Assembly (NCBI RefSeq): GCF_900100085.1
Contig: NZ_FNEJ01000005.1
Location: 205,111 to 269,110 of the forward strand
Source: Salipiger marinus
GTDB lineage: Bacteria > Pseudomonadota > Alphaproteobacteria > Rhodobacterales > Rhodobacteraceae
Direction: 5' to 3'
DNA: 64,000 bases
The first letter of the stretch is position 1, and each line of letters starts with the position of its first letter. The notes under the pieces were generated by a model. The model was not told where the DNA came from and did not search any database. It was given only the letters and a program-made list of their open reading frames with translations. The position numbers and the translations under genes were made by a program. Positions 32,873 through 40,296 of the stretch are shown in pieces.

Positions 32873-33436
32873 GTGTCAGCATATCCCAGTTTTGACCAGC
32901 ACATGCCGATCGGCGTGGTGATGCGCCGCACTCCCGGTGTCACCCGCTGGGCAAAATGGGCGTGGCGCGCGGTGGCGATCCTGCCCGGCGCTGGTCCTGC
33001 GGACTGGCGCGAGCTGCGGCGCGAGGGCGACGCGGTGGATTACCACGCCACCACGCTGACTTTGGAGCTCTACAAGGCCGAGACCGAGGCCTATCTGCAC
33101 GGCATCACCGCCCGCGAGCCCAGCGTTTACGTCATCATGCGCCCGGTCTTGGGGCCGCATCCCTTCGACATGGTGCTGGTCACCGCCTCGCCCTATGAGG
33201 CGCAGGATTACAACGACAATGGCGAGGATGTGGTGGAGAAGATCCCGATGCCGCCGGGGCTGCTGGCCTGGGTCGGGGATTTTGTCGAACGCTTCCACCA
33301 CGAGGAGGAGTTCGTGAAACGCCGCCGTGACCGGGCCAAAACCGATGGCCGTCAGGATGGCATCGGCGATCCGCGCATCAGCACCGAAGGCGATGTCTAT
33401 GCCTCGCCCGCGCTGAAACGGGGGCGGCTGACATGA
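32873..33436 (+). CDS. DUF3305 formate dehydrogenase accessory protein
   Basis: 187 residues: MPIGVVMRRTPGVTRWAKWAWRAV, LELYKAETEAYLHGI, PSVYVIMRP and VTASPYEAQDY...EKIPMPPGLLAWVGDFV are DUF3305 marks. It is found only with fdh-type operons and is of unknown function. The GTG start has GGAGGAAGG nearby. Its stop overlaps the DUF3306 start (ATGA). Probably a cytoplasmic maturation factor. Confidence 0.85.
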   Translation: MSAYPSFDQHMPIGVVMRRTPGVTRWAKWAWRAVAILPGAGPADWRELRREGDAVDYHATTLTLELYKAETEAYLHGITAREPSVYVIMRPVLGPHPFDMVLVTASPYEAQDYNDNGEDVVEKIPMPPGLLAWVGDFVERFHHEEEFVKRRRDRAKTDGRQDGIGDPRISTEGDVYASPALKRGRLT

Positions 33437-34041
33437 GCGATTTCTGGGCCCGCCGCAAAGCCGCCGTGGATGCCGAAAGCCGGGCCGAGGTGGCAGCGCT
33501 GCGCGAGACCGACCGCGCCGAGGCCGAGGCCGCGCAGGCCGCGCGCAGCGATGACGACCTGCTGGCCGAGGCGGGGCTGCCGCTGCCCGAGGATGTGGCT
33601 TCGGGCGAGATGGTGCAGAAATTCCTGCGTTCCGCCCTGCCGCAGCGGCTGAAAACGCGCGCCCTGCGCGCGCTGTGGCGCAGCAATCCGCTGCTTGCCA
33701 ATCTCGACGGGCTGGTGGATTACGCCGACGATTACACCAAGATCGTGCCCTGCGCGCCGGGCTTTGGCACCACCTATGAGGTGGGGCGCGGCCTGCTCGC
33801 GCATCTGGAACATCTGGCCACGGCCCCCGAGCGGCTGGCCGCGGCGCAGGCCGATGACGCGCCCGCCCCCGAGCCCGAACCGCTGGATCCGGTCCGCCTG
33901 CCTGACACGCCCGGCCCGACGCTGGCCGTGGCCCCGGCGCCCCGGCCCGAATCCGATCCCGCCCCCGAGACCGATCCCGAAGACGCCGCCCTGCCGCCCA
34001 GCTTCCGGCGCATGCAGTTCCGCTTCGAGGACCAGACATGA
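33433..34041 (+). CDS. DUF3306 formate dehydrogenase accessory protein
   Basis: 202 residues. FWARRKAAVDAE at the start, LPLPEDVASGEMVQKFLRSALPQ and LRALWRSNPLLANLDGLVDYADDY in the middle, then an acidic Pro-rich tail (residues about 140-190) ending in PSFRRMQFRFEDQ. DUF3306 pairs with DUF3305 in formate dehydrogenase operons; role unknown. It overlaps both neighbours by four bases. Confidence 0.85.
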   Translation: MSDFWARRKAAVDAESRAEVAALRETDRAEAEAAQAARSDDDLLAEAGLPLPEDVASGEMVQKFLRSALPQRLKTRALRALWRSNPLLANLDGLVDYADDYTKIVPCAPGFGTTYEVGRGLLAHLEHLATAPERLAAAQADDAPAPEPEPLDPVRLPDTPGPTLAVAPAPRPESDPAPETDPEDAALPPSFRRMQFRFEDQT

Positions 34042-34658
34042 CGGATGATCCCATGACCGCCGCTCCCGACCTGCGCATCGACGAAGAAGACCGTCTGCGC
34101 GCCGATCTTTACAACTATCTGGGCGTGCTGCTGGCGCAGCCGCCCGACCAGATGCTGCTGGACCAGACCGCCGGGCTGCAGGGCAGCGACGGCGCCATCG
34201 GCGAGGCGGTGGGGACGCTGGCCAAGATGGCGCGGCTGACCAAGCCCGCCGCCGTGACCAGCGAATACAACCGCCTGTTCATCGGGCTGGGGCGGGGCGA
34301 ACTGCTGCCCTATGCCTCCTATTACCTGACCGGCTTTCTGAACGAAAAGCCGCTGGCGCTGCTGCGGCAGGACATGGCGCTGCGCGGGCTGGCCCGGGCC
34401 GAAACGGTGTTCGAACCCGAGGACAACATCGCCAGCCTGATGGAGATGATGGGCGCGATGATCGTGGGCCGTTTTGGCGCGCCCGCGACGCTGGCCCAGC
34501 AGAAAGCCTTTTTCAACCGCCATATCGGACCATGGGCGGGGCATTTTTTCACCGATCTCGAAGGGGCGAAGAACTCTGTCTTCTATGCGCCGGTCGGCCG
34601 TCTGGGCCGGGCGTTCATGGAGATCGAGGCCGAAGCCTTTCGGATGAGCGCGGAGTGA
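34038..34658 (+). CDS. TorD/DmsD-family molybdoenzyme chaperone
   Basis: 206 residues, all-helical. RADLYNYLGVLLAQPPD, TSEYNRLFIGLGRGELLPYASYYLTGFLNEKPLA and RHIGPWAGHFFTDLE are the TorD-family signatures. It binds the Tat signal of an exported molybdoenzyme and holds it until the cofactor is inserted. The natural client is FdhA, two genes downstream, whose N-terminus carries RRAFLRG. Confidence 0.9.
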   Translation: MTDDPMTAAPDLRIDEEDRLRADLYNYLGVLLAQPPDQMLLDQTAGLQGSDGAIGEAVGTLAKMARLTKPAAVTSEYNRLFIGLGRGELLPYASYYLTGFLNEKPLALLRQDMALRGLARAETVFEPEDNIASLMEMMGAMIVGRFGAPATLAQQKAFFNRHIGPWAGHFFTDLEGAKNSVFYAPVGRLGRAFMEIEAEAFRMSAE

Positions 34659-34707
34659 TCCGCACCCCGGCGGGCAACCGCCACCCTAGAGGAACAGGAG
34701 GATTGTG

Positions 34708-34902
34708 ATGACCCGGACCGACGAGACGGCCACCAGCCGCCGCGGCTTTCTGAAACTGGCCTCCACGGCGGCACCGCTTGCGGTGGTGGCGGTGGTGACC
34801 ACGGACGGAACCGAAGCGCAGGCCGCCGAACCCGACCTGTCGCAGACCAAGATGCAGGATACCGCGCATACCCGCGCCTATTACGCCTCCGCCCGGTTCT
34901 GA
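34708..34902 (+). CDS. Small Tat-signal protein of the formate dehydrogenase region
   Basis: 64 residues: a twin-arginine signal (SRRGFLKLASTAAPLAVVAVV) and a short mature tail ending RAYYASARF. Proteins of this kind appear directly upstream of fdhA in alpha- and betaproteobacteria and are annotated as formate dehydrogenase region Tat targets. The role is unknown; a small subunit or assembly aid at the periplasmic face is plausible. GGAGG lies 6 bases before ATG 34708. Confidence 0.85.
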   Translation: MTRTDETATSRRGFLKLASTAAPLAVVAVVTTDGTEAQAAEPDLSQTKMQDTAHTRAYYASARF

Positions 34903-35024
34903 CCGGACGCTGGATCCACCGCCAAGGACGACTGGTTGCGTGACGCCCGACTGTCCAAGGCACCGAACCCGTAACCAAGCAAGCGACGCACCATGGGGGC
35001 CGAGCACGCTAGGGAGTAAGACAC

Positions 35025-38009
35025 ATGTTGAGGAAAAAGACCAACGGGGTTGCGCGACGCTCCCAGCGGACAAGTCTCCTTGCCGAGGTGGGGCGAACCT
35101 CGGTTGACCGGCGCGCCTTCCTGCGCGGATCGGGGCTCGCCATCGGCGGGCTTGCGGCCATCGCCGCCACCGGCGGCACCGTCAGCCGCGCCGATGCGGC
35201 CACTGCCGTGGCCAGCGGCGCCATCGAAACCCGCAAGACCGTCTGCACGCATTGTTCGGTGGGCTGCACCGTCATCGCCGAAGTGCAGGGCGGCGTCTGG
35301 GTCGGGCAGGAGCCCGGCTGGGACAGCCCGTTCAACCTCGGCGCGCATTGCGCCAAGGGTGCTTCGGTGCGGGAACATGCGCATGGCGAACGGCGGCTGA
35401 AATACCCCATGAAGAAGGTCGGCGGCGAATGGCAGCGGATCTCGTGGGAGCAGGCCATCAACGAGGTCAGCGACCAGCTTCTGTCGATCCGCGAAAGCTC
35501 TGGCCCCGACAGCGTCTACTGGCTGGGCTCGGCCAAGCATTCCAACGAACAGGCGTATCTGTTCCGCAAGTTCGCCGCCTACTGGGGCACGAACAACGTG
35601 GACCATCAGGCGCGCATCTGCCATTCGACCACCGTGGCGGGCGTGGCCAACACATGGGGCTACGGCGCCATGACCAACAGCTACAACGACATCCACAATT
35701 CCAAGGCGATCTTCATCATCGGCGGCAACCCCGCCGAGGCGCATCCCGTCTCGCTGCAGCATGTGCTGAAGGCCAAGGAACAGAACAACGCGCCGCTGAT
35801 CGTCTGCGATCCGCGCTTCACCCGCACCGCCGCCCATGCCGACGAATTCGTCCGCTTCCGTCCGGGCAGCGACGTGGCGCTGGTCTGGGGCCTGCTGTGG
35901 CACATCTTTGAAAACGGCTGGGAAGATCAGGAATTCATCCGCACCCGCGTCTGGGGCATGGACCAGATCCGCACCGAAGTCGCCCGCTGGACCCCCGAAG
36001 AGGTGGAGCGTGTGACCGGCGTGCCCGGCACCCAGCTGGAGCGCGTGGCGCGCACGCTGGCCAACAACCGTCCCGGCACCGTGATCTGGTGCATGGGCGG
36101 CACGCAGCACAGCAACGGCAACAACAACACCCGCGCCTATTGCATCCTGCAGCTGGCGCTGGGGAACATGGGCGTGGCCGGCGGCGGCACCAACATCTTC
36201 CGCGGCCATGACAACGTGCAGGGCGCCACCGACCTTGGCGTTCTGGCCGACACGCTGCCGGGCTATTACGGCCTGACCGCCGGGGCATGGGCGCATTGGG
36301 CCCGCGTCTGGGGCGAGGATCTGGATTACCTCAAGTCGCGCTTCGTCACGATGAAGGGCAAGGACGGCAAGGACAAGGAGATGATGGGCCTGACCGGCAT
36401 CCCCGTCTCCCGCTGGATCGATGGCGTGCTGGAAGCCAAGGACAACCTTGAACAGCCCGACAACACCCGCGCCATGGTGTTCTGGGGCCATGCGCCCAAC
36501 TCCCAGACCCGTCTGAAGGAAATGAAGACGGCGATGGAAAAGCTCGACCTGCTGGTGGTGGTGGATCCGTTCCCCACCGTGTCGGCGATCCTGCATGACC
36601 GGACGGACAACACCTATCTGCTGCCCGCCACCACGCAGTTCGAAACCCGCGGATCGGTCACCGCCTCCAACCGCTCGCTGCAGTGGCGCGATCAGGTGGT
36701 GGATCCGCTGTTCGAAAGCCTGCCCGACCACGTCATCATGACGAAATTCGCGCGCAAGTTCGGCTTTGCCGACCAGATGCTGCGCAACATTTCCATGGAC
36801 AGCGAGGACGAGCCCAACATCGAGGATCTGACCCGCGAGTTCAATCGCGGCATGTGGACCGTCGGCTATACCGGCCAGTCGCCGGAGCGGCTGAAAAAGC
36901 ACATGGCCAACCAGCACACCTTTGACCGCACCACGCTGCGCGCCAATGGCGGGCCCTGCGATGGCGATTTCTACGGGATGCCGTGGCCCTGCTGGGGCAC
37001 GCCCGAGATGAACCACCCCGGTTCGGCCAACCTTTACGACCAGTCGATCCCGGTGGCGCAGGGCGGCCTGCCGTTCCGCGCGCGCTATGGCGTGGAATAT
37101 AACGGCGACAACCTGCTGGCCGAAGGCACCTATACGGTGGGGTCGGAAATTCAGGACGGCTATCCCGAATTCACCATGCAGATGCTCATCGATCTGGGCT
37201 GGGACAGCGACCTGACCCCCTATGAGCGGGGCATGATCGAATGGGTGTCGGGCTATCTGGAGGCGCGGCCCGAAACCGAAACGGTGGTGGGCGAGCAGTC
37301 GCAGACCGGGCCCTACCCTTCGGAATGGGTGGAAAAGGTCGGCGGCGTCAACTGGAAGACCGACCTGTCGGGCGGCATCCAGCGCGTCGCGATCCTGCAT
37401 GGCTGCGCGCCCTACGGCAATGCCAAGGCGCGCTGCGTGGTCTGGACCTTCCCCGACCCGATCCCCGTGCACCGCGAGCCGCTTTACACCAACCGGCGCG
37501 ATCTGGTGGCGGATTACCCGACCTACGAGGACAAGTCGTTCTGGCGGGTGCCGACGCTTTACGCCTCGATCCAGAAGAACGACTTCTCGCGCGACTATCC
37601 GATCATCCTCACCTCCGGGCGGCTGGTCGAATACGAGGGCGGCGGCGACGAGACGCGGTCGAACCCGTGGCTGGCCGAACTGCAGCAGAACATGTTCGTC
37701 GAGATCAACCCGCGGGACGCCAACAATCTGGGCGTGCGCGACGGGGCGCAGGTCTGGGTCGAAGGCCCCGAGGGCGGCAAGGTCAAGGTCATGGCGCAGG
37801 TGACACCGCGGGTGGGCGAAGGCGTGGCCTTCATGCCCTTCCACTTCGGCGGGCATTTCGAAGGGGTCGACCAGCGGTCGAAATATCCCGACGGCGCCGA
37901 TCCCTACGTTCTGGGCGAGTCGACCAACACCGCGCAGACCTATGGCTATGACAGCGTCACCCAGATGCAGGAGACCAAGGCCACTCTCTGCAAGATCATG
38001 CCGGCATAA
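35025..38009 (+). CDS. fdhA: Formate dehydrogenase catalytic alpha subunit (Tat-exported, Cys type)
   Basis: 994 residues. A Tat signal RRAFLRGSGLAIGG (residues about 29-42) sends it to the periplasm. The 4Fe-4S motif is CTHCSVGC with the fourth Cys in HCAKG; the molybdenum/tungsten ligand is Cys199 (ARICHSTTVAG), encoded by TGC, so no selenocysteine is used. FRGHDNVQGATDLG and the C-terminal LTSGRLVEYEGGG are bis-MGD contacts. It oxidises formate to CO2 with electrons passing to FdhB and then FdhC. The nearby tungstate importer suggests tungsten could replace molybdenum. GGGAG precedes the start. Confidence 0.96.
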   Translation: MLRKKTNGVARRSQRTSLLAEVGRTSVDRRAFLRGSGLAIGGLAAIAATGGTVSRADAATAVASGAIETRKTVCTHCSVGCTVIAEVQGGVWVGQEPGWDSPFNLGAHCAKGASVREHAHGERRLKYPMKKVGGEWQRISWEQAINEVSDQLLSIRESSGPDSVYWLGSAKHSNEQAYLFRKFAAYWGTNNVDHQARICHSTTVAGVANTWGYGAMTNSYNDIHNSKAIFIIGGNPAEAHPVSLQHVLKAKEQNNAPLIVCDPRFTRTAAHADEFVRFRPGSDVALVWGLLWHIFENGWEDQEFIRTRVWGMDQIRTEVARWTPEEVERVTGVPGTQLERVARTLANNRPGTVIWCMGGTQHSNGNNNTRAYCILQLALGNMGVAGGGTNIFRGHDNVQGATDLGVLADTLPGYYGLTAGAWAHWARVWGEDLDYLKSRFVTMKGKDGKDKEMMGLTGIPVSRWIDGVLEAKDNLEQPDNTRAMVFWGHAPNSQTRLKEMKTAMEKLDLLVVVDPFPTVSAILHDRTDNTYLLPATTQFETRGSVTASNRSLQWRDQVVDPLFESLPDHVIMTKFARKFGFADQMLRNISMDSEDEPNIEDLTREFNRGMWTVGYTGQSPERLKKHMANQHTFDRTTLRANGGPCDGDFYGMPWPCWGTPEMNHPGSANLYDQSIPVAQGGLPFRARYGVEYNGDNLLAEGTYTVGSEIQDGYPEFTMQMLIDLGWDSDLTPYERGMIEWVSGYLEARPETETVVGEQSQTGPYPSEWVEKVGGVNWKTDLSGGIQRVAILHGCAPYGNAKARCVVWTFPDPIPVHREPLYTNRRDLVADYPTYEDKSFWRVPTLYASIQKNDFSRDYPIILTSGRLVEYEGGGDETRSNPWLAELQQNMFVEINPRDANNLGVRDGAQVWVEGPEGGKVKVMAQVTPRVGEGVAFMPFHFGGHFEGVDQRSKYPDGADPYVLGESTNTAQTYGYDSVTQMQETKATLCKIMPA

Positions 38010-38020
38010 GGAACTACATC

Positions 38021-38620
38021 ATGGCACGAGCCAAATTTCTGTGCGATGCCGAGCGCTGCATCGAATGTAACGCCTGCGTCACCGCGTGCAAAAACGAGCA
38101 CGAGGTGCCGTGGGGCATCAACCGCCGCCGGGTGGTGACCATTCAGGACGGCGAGCCGGGCGAACGCTCGATCTCGGTGGCCTGCATGCACTGTTCGGAT
38201 GCGCCCTGCATGGCGGTCTGCCCGGTGGACTGCTTCTACCAGACCGAGGAAGGCATCGTCCTGCATTCCAAGGATCTGTGCATCGGCTGCGGCTACTGCT
38301 TCTACGCGTGCCCGTTTGGCGCGCCGCAATATCCGCAGGCGGGCAATTTCGGATCCCGCGGCAAGATGGACAAATGCACCTTCTGCGCCGGTGGCCCCGA
38401 GGAAAACGGCTCACAGGCCGAGTTCCAGAAATACGGCCGCAACCGGATCGCCGAGGGCAAGCTGCCGATCTGCGCCGAGATGTGCTCCACCAAGGCGCTG
38501 CTGGCCGGGGATGGCGACATGGTGTCCGAGATCTACCGCGAGCGCGTCGTGGCCCGCGGCTTCGGCTCGGGCGCATGGGGCTGGGGCACGGCCTATGAGT
38601 CGAAGAACCCGACGCCCTGA
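38021..38620 (+). CDS. fdhB: Formate dehydrogenase iron-sulfur beta subunit
   Basis: 199 residues with sixteen Cys in four 4Fe-4S groups: CIECNACVTAC, CMHCSDAPCMAVCPVDC, CIGCGYCFYACP, and CTFC with CAEMC. It carries electrons from FdhA to the cytochrome b subunit. There is no signal; it would be exported with FdhA. A hairpin at 38636-38656 separates it from fdhC. Confidence 0.95.
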   Translation: MARAKFLCDAERCIECNACVTACKNEHEVPWGINRRRVVTIQDGEPGERSISVACMHCSDAPCMAVCPVDCFYQTEEGIVLHSKDLCIGCGYCFYACPFGAPQYPQAGNFGSRGKMDKCTFCAGGPEENGSQAEFQKYGRNRIAEGKLPICAEMCSTKALLAGDGDMVSEIYRERVVARGFGSGAWGWGTAYESKNPTP

Positions 38621-38635
38621 TACGGAACCGGACGG

Positions 38636-38656
38636 ACGGGCCCCGCGCGGGCCCGT
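38636..38656 (+). terminator. Intercistronic hairpin between fdhB and fdhC
   Basis: ACGGGCCC and GGGCCCGT, eight pairs around CGCGC, followed by TCTT. It may reduce expression of fdhC or stabilise fdhAB mRNA. It is not a strong terminator. Confidence 0.5.
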
Positions 38657-38736
38657 TCTTGGCCTTTCAACGCCGGTCGGGCGGGGGGTGCGGCACTGCC
38701 GCGCGCGCCGTCCGGCCCGTTTTCCGGGAGTTTCCC

Positions 38737-39966
38737 ATGCTGCGCCATGTCATGGCCTTTCTTGCGCTGGTCCTGCTGACCGCCGCCCCCATGGGCGTGG
38801 CGGCACAGGATGCCGGTGCGCCCGCCCAGATCGACCGCTCCGCCACTGGCGGCGCGCAGACGCTTGACGACATCCTGCGGCGGCAGGAAGGGCTGAAGGT
38901 GGATGACGACTTCCGCCGCAACAGTCTGGAGCGCGCCGCAGAACGGGCCGAGGCGGCGGGCACGCCCCCCGGCGGGCTGGGTCCGCGCGGCGCGGCCTCT
39001 GATGCCGATCTCTGGCGCGCGCTGCGCTATGACGAGGCGGATGTGCAAAGCTCCACGCTCAACCCCAATGGCCGGGTGCTGATTCAGGACGGCGGCATGT
39101 GGTGGCTGGAATTCCGGGAAGGTCCGCTGGCCCATTACGGCGGGCTGCTGCTTCTGGTCACCATCGCGGTGCTGGCGGTGTTCTACCTGCTGCGCGGACG
39201 GGTCCGCATCGAAGGCGGCAAGGCGGGCACCACGGTGCTGCGGTTTCAGTGGATCGAACGTTTCGCGCACTGGATGCTGGCCGGATCCTTCATCCTGCTG
39301 GGCCTGACCGGCCTTTTCACCCTGTTTGGCCGGATGTATCTGATCCCGATCCTGGGGCACGAGGCCAACAGCGTGCTGCTGACCGCGTCGAAATTCATCC
39401 ACAACAATGTCAGCTGGGCCTTCATGCTGGCGCTGGTCATGGTGTTTTTCATGTGGGTCTGGCACAACATTCCCAACCGCACCGACCTCACATGGTTCGC
39501 GCAGGCGGGCGGCATCATCGGCAAGAACCACCCCCCCGCGAAGAAGTTCAACGCGGGCCAGAAGATCATCTTCTGGTCGGTGATCCTGCTCGGCGCGTCG
39601 ATCTCCGTCTCGGGGCTGTCGCTGCTGTTCCCGTTCGACATGCCGCTTTTTGCGCACAGCTTCCAGTTTCTCAACGATCTGGGCGCGCCGGGCTGGGTGG
39701 GGATGGATCCGCTGCCCGTCGATCTTGCCCCGCAGGAAGAGATGCAGTTCGCGCAGCTCTGGCATTCCATCGTCGCCTTCGGGCTGATGGCGGTCATCAT
39801 CGGCCATATCTATATCGGCACCGTGGGCATGGAAGGCGCCTATGACGCGATGGGATCGGGCGAGGTGGACGAGAACTGGGCGCATCAGCACCATTCCATC
39901 TGGTATGACGAGCTGAAGGCGCGCGGCGAGACCCCCAAGGGCAAATCCGCCACCCCGGCGGAATGA
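38737..39966 (+). CDS. fdhC: Formate dehydrogenase cytochrome b gamma subunit
   Basis: 409 residues. A signal peptide (MLRHVMAFLALVLLTAAPMGVAAQ), a periplasmic N-terminal segment of about 120 residues, then the cytochrome b domain with RFQWIERFAHWMLAGSFILLGLTG, FIHNNVSWAFMLALVMVFFMWVWHNI and LWHSIVAFGLMAVIIGHIYIG holding the likely heme His residues. It anchors FdhAB to the membrane and passes electrons to quinone. ATG 38737 was chosen because it starts the signal peptide; an earlier in-frame start at 38659 adds an Arg-rich piece of no merit. Confidence 0.93.
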   Translation: MLRHVMAFLALVLLTAAPMGVAAQDAGAPAQIDRSATGGAQTLDDILRRQEGLKVDDDFRRNSLERAAERAEAAGTPPGGLGPRGAASDADLWRALRYDEADVQSSTLNPNGRVLIQDGGMWWLEFREGPLAHYGGLLLLVTIAVLAVFYLLRGRVRIEGGKAGTTVLRFQWIERFAHWMLAGSFILLGLTGLFTLFGRMYLIPILGHEANSVLLTASKFIHNNVSWAFMLALVMVFFMWVWHNIPNRTDLTWFAQAGGIIGKNHPPAKKFNAGQKIIFWSVILLGASISVSGLSLLFPFDMPLFAHSFQFLNDLGAPGWVGMDPLPVDLAPQEEMQFAQLWHSIVAFGLMAVIIGHIYIGTVGMEGAYDAMGSGEVDENWAHQHHSIWYDELKARGETPKGKSATPAE

Positions 39967-40002
39967 CGCCACAACCGGCACGGACGTGAAAGAGACCATT
40001 CC

Positions 40003-40128
40003 ATGAAAGCCATGCTGAGCGGTTTCGCCGCAATCATCATCATCGGGGTCGCAGCCTGGTATGGGCTGCACCAGATCGGGCTGACTTCGGCAGAGGTCTA
40101 TTCCAGCCCCGCCGTGCGGCTCGACTGA
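40003..40128 (+). CDS. 41-residue single-span membrane protein after fdhC
   Basis: ATG at 40003, stop at 40126-40128. The peptide opens MKAMLSGFAAIIIIGVAAWY, a clear membrane helix, then a short hydrophilic tail GLHQIGLTSAEVYSSPAVRLD. GAAAGAGA precedes it. It lies 36 bases after fdhC in the same direction, so it is probably the last gene of the fdh operon. Small proteins of this type occur in other molybdoenzyme or cytochrome operons; I do not recognise a named family. Confidence 0.6.
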   Translation: MKAMLSGFAAIIIIGVAAWYGLHQIGLTSAEVYSSPAVRLD

Positions 40129-40198
40129 CCGCCGCGCGGGTCAGCTTCTTCTGGCCAAGCGGGCGCACGAGCCTAAATACCCCACAGGAAGATGCTGC

Positions 40199-40230
40199 GG
40201 CGGATCATCACGGAACTGTGATGATCCGCC
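40199..40230 (+). terminator. Strong hairpin ending the fdh operon
   Basis: GGCGGATCATCAC and GTGATGATCCGCC, thirteen perfect pairs with a six-base loop, 70 bases past the small membrane protein and 67 before mscS. No T run follows, so it may act with Rho or as a 3' stabiliser. Confidence 0.55.
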
Positions 40231-40296
40231 GGTGTCAATCCCGGCCCTGCTGTCGCAGGCAGGGCCTCTGTGACTTTGGTAACCGAACGTGGTGGC

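Noticed and set aside
30585..32882. 765-codon version of the 4Fe-4S protein starting near 32882
   Set aside because: The extra 117 codons are Arg-rich intergenic translation that would overlap the fdh leader and the DUF3305 start. ATG 32531 fits the start of conserved sequence.
35619..35621. Selenocysteine in FdhA
   Set aside because: The metal-ligand codon is TGC (Cys199), not in-frame TGA, and no SECIS-like element or sel gene was seen.
34881..37856. 991-codon minus-strand open frame opposite fdhA
   Set aside because: Same kind of antisense shadow; fdhA on the plus strand has all family motifs and a ribosome site.
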